Notes: generated by a model from the sequence alone, not told the origin. A DNA stretch of 64,000 nucleotides from Rahnella aquatilis CIP 78.65 = ATCC 33071 (GCF_000241955.1 NC_016835.1:372001-436000), one strand, 5' to 3'; shown: positions 27,861-37,110, counted from the stretch's first letter. Numbers and translations are program-made.

Positions 27861-29426
27861 TCAGGGTTGCTGCGTGGTGCTCACCATCGGTTTCGGCTCG
27901 GTAACCACAACCGCAGGGGTATCGAAAATTTTGCGACAAACGACACTGTTGCCCCAGCATTGTTCATACGGGTAACCAATCAGTTCTTCCATCACCGCAC
28001 GCACTTCCGGTTGTACCTCGCTTATCTGGCCGCCCGCTTTGATACGTGCCACTTCGCCCAGCACCACAAGGTGGGTTTTGCGGTTCAGTTTCATCTGATT
28101 ACTGAATACGATAGCCATCAGCGCCAGTGCAATAACACCGATGCAGAACACCAGCGCAATCGCCATCACCGCACTTTCAGGCTGGGTGTGAGATTTGGAC
28201 TGGAAGCCGTAGAAGCTCAGAATGGCACCCATCACGAAAACAATCACCGAGCGCATCAGTTTGCCGGAGAAGGTCATCGCACCGGCGTAAATCCCCTCGC
28301 GGCGACGACCGGTAAAGGCTTCATCGATATCCGCCAGGAAGGTGTAAACCGTCCACGGGATGTAATACACACCGCCGGTACCGATACCGAAGATAACTGT
28401 GATAGTCAGCATGGCCGCAGTGGCGTATTGCTGCGGCAGATGCAGGACGTGCAGCAGGCTGTAGCAAATGACCGAGAAAATCACGATGCCCAGCGCCAGA
28501 ATGTACGGCTTGCTGAACCCGTGTTTGACGCAGATACCGATAAAGATCGCCGTAGAGAACAGTTGCAGCAGTGAGTTCAGACTGCTCAGACCGGCAACCA
28601 TCGTCGGGTCATATTGCAGCACGAAAATGATGAAATAGGTGAAGACGGAAGCAAACAGCCATTCTGCTCCGAACCCACACAGATACATGCCCAGATGCTT
28701 ACGGAACACGCGCAGGTGGAATGTCGATTTCATGTCGCGCACCAGCGTCAGCATGGTTTTGCCAAGCGTCATTTTCTTCTCATCGACCGGCGTGGTCTCT
28801 TCTACCGGGCGTTCCCAGGAAGAGAGATACAGCATGCCGATGGCGATAAACAGGATCACGCCATAGGTCAGTGCGGTGAAGAAGAACGGCTGCGCGGAGT
28901 CTTTGCCGTAGATCAGAATGAACTGGCCGGGAATGAACGCGGCGAGGAAGTTAGCCACTTTACCGAAAATCGCCTTATAGCCGGTCAGTTTTGAACGGGC
29001 GGAGAAATCGGTGGTCATTTCCGTTGCAAGCGTTTCATACGGCACCATGACCGAGGTATAAATCAGCTCGAACATGACGTAAGTAGACAGGTAATACCAG
29101 AATCCGAAGCCTTCAACCCACAGCAGCGGGTAGAACATCATCAGCGGCACGCCCAGCAAAATGAAGAAGCGGCGGCGACCAAAACGTTTACCGAGTCGCG
29201 TTTTACCAAAGTTATCCGAGAGATAGCCCATCAGCGGGTTACTGATGGCGTCGATGATGCTGGCGACGGAGAAGATCGCCGACGCCTGTAACAGCGTCAG
29301 GCCGCAAAAGGTCGTATAGAAGTACAGCAGCCAGATCCCGGCGATCGCCAGTGCGCCGCTGCCCAACAGATTTCCGCCGCCATATGCTAGCTGATGTTTA
29401 AATAAAATAGGTTTTTCTGCGTTCAT
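27861..29426 (-). CDS. togT: GPH family oligogalacturonide/uronide:cation symporter
   Basis: A 521-residue 12-helix transporter of the glycoside-pentoside-hexuronide family. The RRRFFILLGVPLM loop and EMTTDFSARSKLTGYK are characteristic. It matches TogT, which imports oligogalacturonides in pectin-degrading enterobacteria. It is the promoter-proximal gene of the pelX-kdgM operon, with a KdgR box and a CRP site upstream. Confidence 0.88.
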   Translation of the reverse strand: MNAEKPILFKHQLAYGGGNLLGSGALAIAGIWLLYFYTTFCGLTLLQASAIFSVASIIDAISNPLMGYLSDNFGKTRLGKRFGRRRFFILLGVPLMMFYPLLWVEGFGFWYYLSTYVMFELIYTSVMVPYETLATEMTTDFSARSKLTGYKAIFGKVANFLAAFIPGQFILIYGKDSAQPFFFTALTYGVILFIAIGMLYLSSWERPVEETTPVDEKKMTLGKTMLTLVRDMKSTFHLRVFRKHLGMYLCGFGAEWLFASVFTYFIIFVLQYDPTMVAGLSSLNSLLQLFSTAIFIGICVKHGFSKPYILALGIVIFSVICYSLLHVLHLPQQYATAAMLTITVIFGIGTGGVYYIPWTVYTFLADIDEAFTGRRREGIYAGAMTFSGKLMRSVIVFVMGAILSFYGFQSKSHTQPESAVMAIALVFCIGVIALALMAIVFSNQMKLNRKTHLVVLGEVARIKAGGQISEVQPEVRAVMEELIGYPYEQCWGNSVVCRKIFDTPAVVVTEPKPMVSTTQQP

Positions 29427-29454
29427 ACATTATCCGCCCAGAGAGATTTTTTAT

Positions 29455-29477
29455 AAAATGAACCGATGTTTCGTTTT
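29455..29477. promoter_or_regulatory. KdgR operator upstream of togT
   Basis: ATGAACCGATGTTTCGTTTT has the KdgR form: a TGAA half-site, a spacer and a TTTC half-site in an A/T-rich frame. It starts 29 bases upstream of the togT start codon and overlaps the likely transcription start, as expected for a repressor of pectin genes. Confidence 0.75.
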
Positions 29478-29515
29478 TATAGAGATGACGTTTTATATAG
29501 GTGGGATGAATGAAT

Positions 29516-29537
29516 AGATGTGAATAACATCACATTT
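29516..29537. promoter_or_regulatory. CRP-cAMP site upstream of togT
   Basis: TGTGA-N6-TCACA is perfect (29519-29534) with extended A/T flanks. Its centre is about 60 bases upstream of the likely transcription start near 29468, given a minus-strand TATAAA at 29476-29481; this fits class I activation. The rest of the gap to 29814 is AT-rich with no gene seen. Confidence 0.85.
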
Positions 29538-29814
29538 AAAACAGCAGGGGACGGCTGGCGATAAGATTTTGCGATACGTGTAACATTCCTCGCCATCAAA
29601 AACACACAATTGGCGAGATGCTTCGAAGCATATTAGTTTTAAATTGAATGATTATCTGACTATTACTTTACGAAACCGGCACTTAACCGTTGCTGAAATT
29701 CGGCTTACGCAACAGAATTTTCGTTGAGGGTCAGGCATAAGCGTCGGGGAGTACTGAACAAAAGGCCGTTCCCTGGCCCTTGATGCAGCGGGTGATTTAC
29801 GGGTCGGTCTGAGG

Positions 29815-30795
29815 TCAGGCGTTCAGTAAAGACGCTGTGCTCTCATGCAATTCATCAAGCAAGGTATAACGCTTGCGGTATTCAGAACGTTTCTTGCTGG
29901 CAATCTCTTCCATCGGTTTGCGCGGCAGTTCCAGTGGAACGTGATATAAGGCTGAAGATGCGGGCGTGGCACTGATGGAATCCCAGAATTCGTTATAACT
30001 GGCGACAAACACGTTCTTCTTGCGGTGACGGTAACGCAGGCTGCGGAATACGTGACCGGTATCGCTGACGGCAAGAATGCGCTGCACGCCGGTTCCGGCA
30101 GCGACACGTTGCAGGCTTTCCAGCAGCAGACGTTTCGGGAACAAGCCGTAACAGGATTTAGTCGCCTGTTTAATCACTTCATGTGCCGTTGAACGGTGCG
30201 CGCCCTGGAATCCGCCGATAATCAGTGTCCTCCCTTCCGGGCGCTGCACAATGCTAAACGTCAGTGCCGCAAGCAGCGTGTCCTCCATATAAAGGAACAT
30301 GTTGGCTTCGCCTTCGCGCTCAGATTTGCCGATGGAACCGAGCTCCACCCGGAAGGCTTCACCGTCTTTGCCGGTGAACCGGGTGATGGTATTGCCGGTC
30401 GCGCTCAGAAAGGTATTGCGCAGGCGGGCGTTTTCCAGGCTTTTGACGAAGGCGTAGTGATCAACCAGTGCGTCAGCTCGTCCGGCTGAATGCAGACCGA
30501 GATACAGATACGGCTTGTGAATTTTACTCGGTAGTTTGGTCTGCACCTGGAAAGCTTCCTGCCAGAGGGTTTCCGCCGCCATCTTATTCAGCACTTTCAG
30601 GGTATCGAGCGGATGCAGTAAGGTGCGAACGGCATATTTGACCCGGAACATCCGGTCGCGCCACAGATTGTCCGGTACGCACGCTCCGCTCAGAAGATCG
30701 ACAAACAGGCTGAATCCGCTGGTTTTTTTTGTGGTTTGTTCAACGGGATATGCTTCGCTGAGGGACTCGGTTTCATTGAGAGGGATATGTTCCAT
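29815..30795 (-). CDS. ybjX: VirK/YbjX family protein (DUF535)
   Basis: A 326-residue cytoplasmic protein of the VirK/YbjX family (IIGGFQGAHRSTAHEVI, then ILAVSDTGHVFRS and VASYNEFWDSI). In Salmonella the homologues virK and ybjX are PhoP-activated and linked to resistance to antimicrobial peptides; the biochemical role is not known. It is divergent from the acid phosphatase gene across a 295-base gap with no recognisable gene. Confidence 0.85.
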   Translation of the reverse strand: MEHIPLNETESLSEAYPVEQTTKKTSGFSLFVDLLSGACVPDNLWRDRMFRVKYAVRTLLHPLDTLKVLNKMAAETLWQEAFQVQTKLPSKIHKPYLYLGLHSAGRADALVDHYAFVKSLENARLRNTFLSATGNTITRFTGKDGEAFRVELGSIGKSEREGEANMFLYMEDTLLAALTFSIVQRPEGRTLIIGGFQGAHRSTAHEVIKQATKSCYGLFPKRLLLESLQRVAAGTGVQRILAVSDTGHVFRSLRYRHRKKNVFVASYNEFWDSISATPASSALYHVPLELPRKPMEEIASKKRSEYRKRYTLLDELHESTASLLNA

Positions 30796-31090
30796 GATCT
30801 GTTTCCGCTGCCAGAAATAATCACGGTATCACCTGATTTTTAAACCTCTTTACAACGTTGTTTTAAAGAGAAGCGAGGTTATCTGAATAAGTGCAGGCTG
30901 TTTAGCTGCCGTTTATTCTGGCTGACTGAAAGCGTCTCACTGTCTGATATCTATTGATATGCGTGATGAGTTTCTCGTTTTAGTACATCATACGAACGTA
31001 ATTACGCAGAATTTGGTTAACTTAGAAATGTTGGGAAATGTTACGAAAATGAATTCGTGATGATCATTCAGCAGTTGTAAGGAAACTTTG

Positions 31091-31828
31091 ATGAAAATTA
31101 TTACTACTTTTTGCCTCGCCAGCCTTTTTTCTGTCAACGCGTTTGCCCTGACCGGTAACGATGCGACCACCAAACCCGATCTTTACTACCTGAAAAACGA
31201 TCAGGCGATTAACAGCCTGGCGCTGCTTCCTCCACCGCCAGCGGTAGGCAGTATCGCTTTTCTGAACGATCAGGCCATGTATGAACAGGGGCGTTTATTG
31301 CGTTCCACTGAACGTGGAAAACTGGCGGCAGAAGATGCCAACCTGAGTGCCGGTGGCGTGGCGAACGCCTTCTCGGGTGCCTTCGGTTCGCCAATCACCG
31401 CCAAAGACAGCCCGGAACTGCATAAACTGCTGACCAATATGATTGAAGATGCGGGTGATCTGGCGACACGCTCCGCCAAAGAAAAGTATATGCGCATTCG
31501 TCCGTTTGCCTTCTACGGTGTGCCGACCTGTAACACCACCGAGCAGGATAAGCTGTCGAAAAACGGTTCGTATCCCTCCGGTCACACCTCAATTGGCTGG
31601 GCCACCGCGCTGGTGCTCACCGAAATTAACCCGCAGCGCCAGGACCAAATCCTGCAACGCGGTTTCGATTTAGGCCAGAGCCGGGTGATTTGCGGCTACC
31701 ACTGGCAAAGTGATGTCGATGCCGCGCGCATCGTCGGTTCCGCCGTAGTGGCTACCCTGCACACTAACCCTGCTTTCCAGCAACAACTGCAAAAAGCCAA
31801 AGAAGAATTTGCTAAACAGCATCCGTAA
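31091..31828 (+). CDS. Class A non-specific acid phosphatase (PhoN/PhoC type, PAP2 fold)
   Basis: A 245-residue periplasmic enzyme: signal peptide [19 protein letters not shown], then the full PAP2 signature [15 protein letters not shown] and [12 protein letters not shown] with both catalytic histidines. It removes phosphate from many organic monoesters. ATG at 31091 after AAGGAA is preferred over the TTG three bases earlier. In Salmonella phoN is PhoP-regulated. Confidence 0.93.
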   Translation: MKIITTFCLASLFSVNAFALTGNDATTKPDLYYLKNDQAINSLALLPPPPAVGSIAFLNDQAMYEQGRLLRSTERGKLAAEDANLSAGGVANAFSGAFGSPITAKDSPELHKLLTNMIEDAGDLATRSAKEKYMRIRPFAFYGVPTCNTTEQDKLSKNGSYPSGHTSIGWATALVLTEINPQRQDQILQRGFDLGQSRVICGYHWQSDVDAARIVGSAVVATLHTNPAFQQQLQKAKEEFAKQHP

Positions 31829-31839
31829 ATATTGCTGGC

Positions 31840-31872
31840 CTCCCCGACCTGGTCTTCGTAAAAGTTGGGGAG
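31840..31872 (+). terminator. Hairpin after the acid phosphatase gene
   Basis: CTCCCCGAC pairs with GTTGGGGAG (one G-U) around a 15-base loop, 11 bases after the stop; the following T tract is poor. Confidence 0.45.
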
Positions 31873-31996
31873 TCTGTAATGCCACATCTCTCATTGATAC
31901 TAAATTTCTGAAAATTGCTTTTTTGCAACGGTCACTAATTGTTAACTCCCCTTCACAGGCATAACGTCATTCCTCATTTTAAAAAGGAGTTTCATT

Positions 31997-32488
31997 ATGG
32001 CTAGCCCCGCATATCTCTGGCTATACGATGCCAATGGCGCACTACTTTATGGCGGTTCTGAGGTTTTAAGCCGTGAAGGCGCGATCGAGATCCAAAGCTT
32101 CACGCATGGTCTTTCCGTACCCTTCGATGGTAATACCGGTCGGCTGACATCTACCCGTGTTCATCAAACCATGGGACTGGTAAAAGAGTTCGATAAATCT
32201 ACTCCCTACCTCTACCGTGCCGTCGCCACCAGCGAAAAGCTGCAAAAGGCGGTGATTAAATGGTATCGCATTAATGCGGCTGGTATGGAGGAAGAGTTTT
32301 TGAATATGACAATGGAAGGGGTGCGCATACTTAACATCAATCCTCATATGCACAATTTCAAACACGCTGACGGACAGGCCAGTATGCCCACGGAATCCAT
32401 TGGCCTTGGGTATCAGAAAATCACATGGTTGTACCTCGACGGACATATCAGTTTTACCGATCAGTGGAACTCCAGCATTTACGCATAA
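31997..32488 (+). CDS. hcp: Type VI secretion tube protein Hcp
   Basis: A 163-residue Hcp family protein (AYLWLYDANG start, HGLSVPFDGNTG, PHMHNFKHADG and YQKITWLYLDG). Hcp hexamers stack into the T6SS inner tube and carry small effectors. Strong AAGGAG before ATG. There is no T6SS core gene in the window; the next gene, 12 bases on, is a toxin-like gene, so this is an orphan hcp that delivers a cargo effector. Confidence 0.93.
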   Translation: MASPAYLWLYDANGALLYGGSEVLSREGAIEIQSFTHGLSVPFDGNTGRLTSTRVHQTMGLVKEFDKSTPYLYRAVATSEKLQKAVIKWYRINAAGMEEEFLNMTMEGVRILNINPHMHNFKHADGQASMPTESIGLGYQKITWLYLDGHISFTDQWNSSIYA

Positions 32489-32500
32489 ACGGAGACAGGG

Positions 32501-33025
32501 ATGATTTCATGCAGAGTGGATTTTAATCGTCTTTATGAGGGCGGAAAAATTGCAAAACTTTATTGTGCTGGTGTGGGGATCTTCCCTGTATTTTCAGGAC
32601 TTGGTTCACTGCTCAACAGGCAGGGATGTTCAGATTTAAAAAATGGTGCCATTCCGCCAGGAAAGTACTGGATTGTTGATCGCCCTGCCGGCGGTTTGAA
32701 TTCGTGGATTGTACAAATGAGAAAGGAGTGGAAAACGGGTAACGATTACGATTCATGGTTTGCGCTTTATAGACAGGATTCTCTTATCGATGATTGGACA
32801 AATATAGGCGCCAGGGAACGCGGGAATTTTCGGCTTCATCCTCTCAGATCCGACGGGACGGGCGTTTCTGATGGATGTATTACCTTTTACAATCATGCTG
32901 ATTTTAAGGTTTTACGGGATCGACTTCTTCGGGCTCATACAATGATAATTCCTGTTCTAGGCAAAAAAGCTTATGGGGAAGTTGAAGTTTTTGGAGATAT
33001 CAATGCGCCATGTATACATTTTTAG
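32501..33025 (+). CDS. DUF2778/Tlde1-type L,D-transpeptidase-like T6SS effector
   Basis: A 174-residue protein carrying the DUF2778 pattern: IPPGKYWIVDRP in the middle, then a His followed by SDGCITFYN, the catalytic Cys of the YkuD-like fold near residue 126. Tlde1 proteins attack periplasmic peptidoglycan tetrapeptides or swap D-amino acids in target cells. It follows hcp by 12 bases and overlaps the next small membrane-protein gene, the usual effector-immunity layout. Confidence 0.8.
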   Translation: MISCRVDFNRLYEGGKIAKLYCAGVGIFPVFSGLGSLLNRQGCSDLKNGAIPPGKYWIVDRPAGGLNSWIVQMRKEWKTGNDYDSWFALYRQDSLIDDWTNIGARERGNFRLHPLRSDGTGVSDGCITFYNHADFKVLRDRLLRAHTMIIPVLGKKAYGEVEVFGDINAPCIHF

Positions 33026-33305
33026 CACGTTAAAAATTGTTTGGCGGTTGATACTGTTTGTTGCAATTACCCTGTTTTTAACACCTTTAAACGAGTCATT
33101 CACACATTACCTTTATCTGATAACTGATCCGGTTGTGGAGTTTTATCATTCTACTTTAGGGGTTGATTCGGGTGACCGTTGGGATATGGAAGAACTTACT
33201 TTTCTGATCTTTGCGGTGACTGCAACATCAATTATCGCTGTGTGCTCTATCGCTGTTATTGAAGCGCTTTTTAAAAAGCTGATGCGGGTGCTACGGGGGA
33301 TATGA
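33003..33305 (+). CDS. Probable immunity protein for the DUF2778 effector
   Basis: A 100-residue protein with two membrane helices (about residues 10-30 and 66-86) and a periplasm-sized loop between them. The start at 33003 has a Shine-Dalgarno (GGAG) and overlaps the effector stop by 23 bases, which favours coupled translation. Sequence identity to known Tldi1 was not recognised; the role comes from position and topology. Confidence 0.65.
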   Translation: MRHVYIFSTLKIVWRLILFVAITLFLTPLNESFTHYLYLITDPVVEFYHSTLGVDSGDRWDMEELTFLIFAVTATSIIAVCSIAVIEALFKKLMRVLRGI

Positions 33306-33326
33306 ATGGCTTACTCTTTAAGATAG

Positions 33327-33419
33327 CGGCGCGGCTGGCTGATTGACTTCGAATATATCAAATCAATGGCTCTCGCGGATTATTTTGAACAACTGATGAA
33401 AGTGATTAAGGACAGGTAA
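33327..33419 (+). pseudogene. Possible truncated gene remnant after the T6SS cassette
   Basis: An open frame of 30 codons running from just after a stop codon, ending DYFEQLMKVIKDR and followed by a terminator. There is no Shine-Dalgarno before its in-frame ATG (33366). It reads like the C-terminus of a lost protein, such as a second immunity gene, but the family is not recognised. Confidence 0.3.
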
Positions 33420-33426
33420 ACGAATT

Positions 33427-33449
33427 AAACCCGGCTGCAGGCCGGGTTT
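33427..33449 (+). terminator. Terminator closing the hcp cassette
   Basis: A 9-bp perfect stem AAACCCGGC/GCCGGGTTT with loop TGCAG, between the hcp cassette and the convergent hcxA-like gene. Confidence 0.75.
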
Positions 33450-33481
33450 CTTGAACAGCGAAAGTAAAAACCTCAAAAGTC

Positions 33482-34564
33482 TTATTTATTCTCAACAAAC
33501 TCAAACGCCAGACGCAGTTGTTCGGCGTTGGGGTTTCCCGGCAGCAGATGAATAGATTCTCCGGGCTGGAGCGTGCGTTCAATCAGGCGGGAAAGCTGTT
33601 TCTCATCATGAATATCCACCTGCAATTGCGCCAGACTGACCGGCAGATCCAGCACTTTGTACAGCGCGGTTAACTGCTGCACCACTTCCGGTTGATTGAG
33701 CAGCGCGCTTTGCACCAGAATGCCGTAAGCGACTTTGGTGCCGTGCAGGAAAGCGTCTGTTTGTGGCAGCGCGGTCAGGCCGTTATGCACCGAATGCGCC
33801 GCTGCAATGCGCGTATACCGGTCACCCAGTCCACCCACTAATCCACCGCCCGCGATAATGGCGTCGAGCACATTGAGAAACGGCTGTGTCAGCCGGTTAT
33901 CGTCCTGCGCCTGTAATGCCGCTTCGCTTTCATTAAGCAATACGTCGCGAAGAGTCAGCGCAGTATTCAGACCCAACTGTACCGTTAACGGCAGTTTCTC
34001 CGGCTGCGGGCTGAGCACCACGGCTTCGTACCATTTCGCCAGCGTATCGCCGATCCCGGCCAGCAGATATTCCTTCGGCGCATGCAAAATTATGCGCGGC
34101 TCGACCAGCACCAGATGGTTAGCGTCGTTGAAGATTTCGTAACGCAGTGCCTGCCCTTCGTCGTTATACCACACAGACAGCGGTGTCCAGGCCGCGCAGG
34201 TGGCGGCAATGGTCGGGATCGCCACCACCGGCAAGCCGAGACGGCGCGCCACCACTTTGGCGGTATCGAGCACCGCACCGCCGCCGATGCCGATCACCAC
34301 CTGACGGTCAGGGCCGCCGATATCCGCAATGCGCTGTACTTCGGTTTCGCTGCAATGCGCCGCAAACAACACGCGCTTCGCCTGTGAGGCGGTAAACGCT
34401 TCCGGCAGAAAATCCTGAGCGGCGGTTAAGGCGCGCTCACCGTAAATCCACAACGCTTTGTCCAGCTGTTCCGGCGAATAAAACTGCGTCAGCCGGTCTA
34501 TGGCACCGGGGAACGAAAAGTAGTTGGCGGGGCCGGTAACCACGCGGATGTCAGTATCACTCAT
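33482..34564 (-). CDS. hcxA: Iron-dependent dehydrogenase, HcxA (YbdH)-like
   Basis: A 360-residue group III metal-dependent dehydrogenase of the glycerol dehydrogenase fold. NAD-binding IGIGGGAVLDTAK is near residue 90. Metal-site segments follow (AGIGDTLAKWYEA, then AAAHSVHNGL and FLHGTKVAYG). E. coli HcxA reduces 2-oxoacids such as 2-oxobutyrate. It is divergent from the orphan sugar-binding protein gene. Substrate in this organism is inferred from similarity only. Confidence 0.82.
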   Translation of the reverse strand: MSDTDIRVVTGPANYFSFPGAIDRLTQFYSPEQLDKALWIYGERALTAAQDFLPEAFTASQAKRVLFAAHCSETEVQRIADIGGPDRQVVIGIGGGAVLDTAKVVARRLGLPVVAIPTIAATCAAWTPLSVWYNDEGQALRYEIFNDANHLVLVEPRIILHAPKEYLLAGIGDTLAKWYEAVVLSPQPEKLPLTVQLGLNTALTLRDVLLNESEAALQAQDDNRLTQPFLNVLDAIIAGGGLVGGLGDRYTRIAAAHSVHNGLTALPQTDAFLHGTKVAYGILVQSALLNQPEVVQQLTALYKVLDLPVSLAQLQVDIHDEKQLSRLIERTLQPGESIHLLPGNPNAEQLRLAFEFVENK

Positions 34565-34785
34565 GGGGAAATCCTTAATTTAGAAGCTGTTAACATCCTA
34601 CGCCCGGACATCCGGATGGCTAATAATCTTTGGCATTAACTTATGCCTTTTCGTTCGTTGCCATTCATTCACGGCTCATCAAAACTCGGGCAATCAATTC
34701 ATTAACTCACTATAAGAGCCTGAACAAGGGCTGTCATGAATTGTCCTCCCGTTTAAATGATGATTAACCACACAGGGTAATAACC

Positions 34786-35853
34786 ATGAAACTGTTCTCC
34801 GCCTCGTTACTGGCGTTAAGTCTGTTCTCCGTTTTACCGTCTTTCGCAGCCGGTACCGCGCCGGTACCGAAAGCTATCGCCGACCACCAGGGGCCGGTAC
34901 GCATTGCCGTGATCCGCAATTTAGGGTCTGACGATAACACTACGCAGTTTTTGTCCGGTGTTATTCAGGAAGGCCGCAAACTGGGCTTTCAGGTCAGCAC
35001 TTTCCTCAGTAACGGCGACGACGCAAAATTCCAGGACTTTGTGAATCAGGCCATCAGCCAGAAATATGACGGCATTATTTTGTCACAGGGGCGCGACCCG
35101 TATTCCACCGATTTGCTGAAACGCATTACGGCCAGCGGCATCGCGGTATCCGTGTTTGATACCGCCGTGAACGGTAATATTCCCGGTGTGACCGTCACCC
35201 AACAGGATGATGCCTCGCTCACCGATCTTTCTGTCGGGCAACTGGTGAAAGATTTCAACGGCAAAGCCAATATCGTCAAACTGTGGGTGGCCGGTTTCCC
35301 GCCAATGGAACGTCGTCAGGATGCCTATAAAAAAGTATTAGCCGCCCACCCTGGCATTCATGAGCTGGAATCTGTCGGTGCTGTGTCGTCGGATGTTCAG
35401 GGCGATACCGCCAATAAAATCGGCGCGCTGCTGGCGAAATACCCGAAAGGGAAAATCGATGCGATCTGGGGAACCTGGGATGCCTTTAGTCAGGGGGCAT
35501 ATAAAGCCTTACAGGAGAATGGCCGCACTGAAATCAAACTCTACAGCATCGATATTTCCAATCAGGATATTGGCCTGATGCGCGCGGCCAACAGCCCGTG
35601 GAAACTGAGCGTGGCGGTGGATCCGAAACTGATCGGCGCGATAAACCTGCGTCTGGTCGCCAGCAAAATTGCCGGTGAGAAAACGCCTGCGACTTATGAA
35701 TTCAAAGCGGCGGCTATCCCGCAGGCATTGCTGACAAGCAACCCTGATGCCGTAAACGTGGCATCGCTGGCGAAAGTGATCCCAGGCTGGGGCAAATCTG
35801 ATGACTTCATCGCGCCGTGGTTCGCCACCCTTGAAGCGCAGCACAAAAAATAA
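34786..35853 (+). CDS. Orphan periplasmic sugar-binding protein
   Basis: A 355-residue protein with a signal peptide (MKLFSASLLALSLFSVLPSFAA) and the two-lobed type 1 periplasmic sugar-binding fold (VRIAVIRNLGSDD, DGIILSQGRDP, IDAIWGTWDAF). Normally this feeds an ABC sugar importer, but no ATPase or permease gene is nearby. The only likely partner, 9 bases downstream, is a beta-propeller protein. It may serve a distant transporter or a chemoreceptor. Confidence 0.85.
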   Translation: MKLFSASLLALSLFSVLPSFAAGTAPVPKAIADHQGPVRIAVIRNLGSDDNTTQFLSGVIQEGRKLGFQVSTFLSNGDDAKFQDFVNQAISQKYDGIILSQGRDPYSTDLLKRITASGIAVSVFDTAVNGNIPGVTVTQQDDASLTDLSVGQLVKDFNGKANIVKLWVAGFPPMERRQDAYKKVLAAHPGIHELESVGAVSSDVQGDTANKIGALLAKYPKGKIDAIWGTWDAFSQGAYKALQENGRTEIKLYSIDISNQDIGLMRAANSPWKLSVAVDPKLIGAINLRLVASKIAGEKTPATYEFKAAAIPQALLTSNPDAVNVASLAKVIPGWGKSDDFIAPWFATLEAQHKK

Positions 35854-35862
35854 GGCCGGACG

Positions 35863-37110
35863 ATGACAATGCAAACTCTCCCGACGCCGGAATACAGTCG
35901 TAATATGCGGCTGATCGGCCACAGCGATCAGGGTGGAAAACCTGACGGCGTACAGGTAATGGTCCACCGGGGCTACGCGTATATCGGTCACATGGTCTCG
36001 CAGGGTTTCTCCATTGTGGATGTGCGGGACCCGAAAAATCCGCGCCCTGCCGGTTTTATCCCGGCGCCGCCGGGCACCTGGAATGTGCATTTGCAGGCGC
36101 ATGACGATTTGCTGCTGGTGATCAATGCCCGCGATTTGTTCGCGGATGTCCGCTTTGCCGATGAAAAGGTTTATTACACCCGTTCCGTCAGCGAGACGGT
36201 TCAGGGGACGCAGCAGCGCGGCTGGAGCGCCGGGGTACGTATCTTTGATATTTCGGTGCCCGATCAGCCTAAAGAAATCAGCTTCCTGGGGCTGGAAGGC
36301 ATCGGCGTGCATCGCATCTGGTATGTCGGCGGGCGCTGGGCGTATGTTTCAGCCCTGATTGATGGCTACAGCGATTATATTTTCCTGACTATCGATCTGG
36401 CTGACCCGCGCCATCCGCAGGTCGCCGGACGCTGGTGGTTGCCGGGCATGCATACCGCCGGTGGTGAAAAGCCGGACTGGCCGGAAGGTAAACGTTATGC
36501 GCTGCACCATGCCATTATCAGCGGAGATACGGCCTACGCCAGCTGGCGCGACGGTGGCCTGACGTTGCTGGATATCAAAGACCGCAGCGCGCCGCAGCTG
36601 ATTTCACATCGCAACTGGAGCCCGCCATTTGGCGGCGGCACGCATACTGCGCTGCCGTTGCCGGACCGGGATTTGCTGGTCGTACTCGACGAAGCGGTGC
36701 TGGATAATCAGGAAGATGGCGAAAAGCTGATCTGGCTGTTTGACGTGCGCGAGCCGTCGAATCCGGTGAGTATTTCGACCTTCCCGCAGCCCGGGGAACG
36801 GGATTACATCAGCAAAGGCGCGCATTTCGGACCGCATAATCTGCATGAAAACCGGCCGGGCAGCTTTATCAGTTCAACGCTGATTTTCGCGACCTACCAG
36901 AATGCGGGTGTACGCGCGTACGACATCAGCAATCCGTATCAGCCGAAAGAAACCGGTGCGCTGGTGCCCGCAGCCCCCGCCACCATGATGGATAAACGGC
37001 CTGGCAGGCCCCAGGTGATTCAGTCCTGCGACGTGTTTGTCGATACGCAGGGGATTATCTATAGCACCGACTATAACGGCGGATTATCCATTATCGAATA
37101 CCTCGGTTGA
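35863..37110 (+). CDS. LVIVD-repeat beta-propeller protein
   Basis: A 415-residue protein without a signal peptide, built from LVIVD-type propeller repeats (GFSIVDVRDPKNPRPAG, LTIDLADPRHPQVAG, LLDIKDRSAPQ, VRAYDISNPYQPKETG). Conserved His clusters (WNVHLQAHDD and GAHFGPHNLHENR) suggest a metal site, as in related selenium-binding-like proteins. Function unknown. It is co-transcribed with the sugar-binding protein gene. A terminator follows the stop. Confidence 0.8.
   Translation: MTMQTLPTPEYSRNMRLIGHSDQGGKPDGVQVMVHRGYAYIGHMVSQGFSIVDVRDPKNPRPAGFIPAPPGTWNVHLQAHDDLLLVINARDLFADVRFADEKVYYTRSVSETVQGTQQRGWSAGVRIFDISVPDQPKEISFLGLEGIGVHRIWYVGGRWAYVSALIDGYSDYIFLTIDLADPRHPQVAGRWWLPGMHTAGGEKPDWPEGKRYALHHAIISGDTAYASWRDGGLTLLDIKDRSAPQLISHRNWSPPFGGGTHTALPLPDRDLLVVLDEAVLDNQEDGEKLIWLFDVREPSNPVSISTFPQPGERDYISKGAHFGPHNLHENRPGSFISSTLIFATYQNAGVRAYDISNPYQPKETGALVPAAPATMMDKRPGRPQVIQSCDVFVDTQGIIYSTDYNGGLSIIEYLG

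Noticed and set aside
27775..27960. Extended pelX start at 27960.
   Set aside because: It would overlap togT by about 100 bases and put 62 residues before a clear signal peptide.
27834..28574. A 246-codon plus-strand ORF opposite togT.
   Set aside because: His/Gln/Arg-rich translation typical of an antisense frame; no independent start signals.
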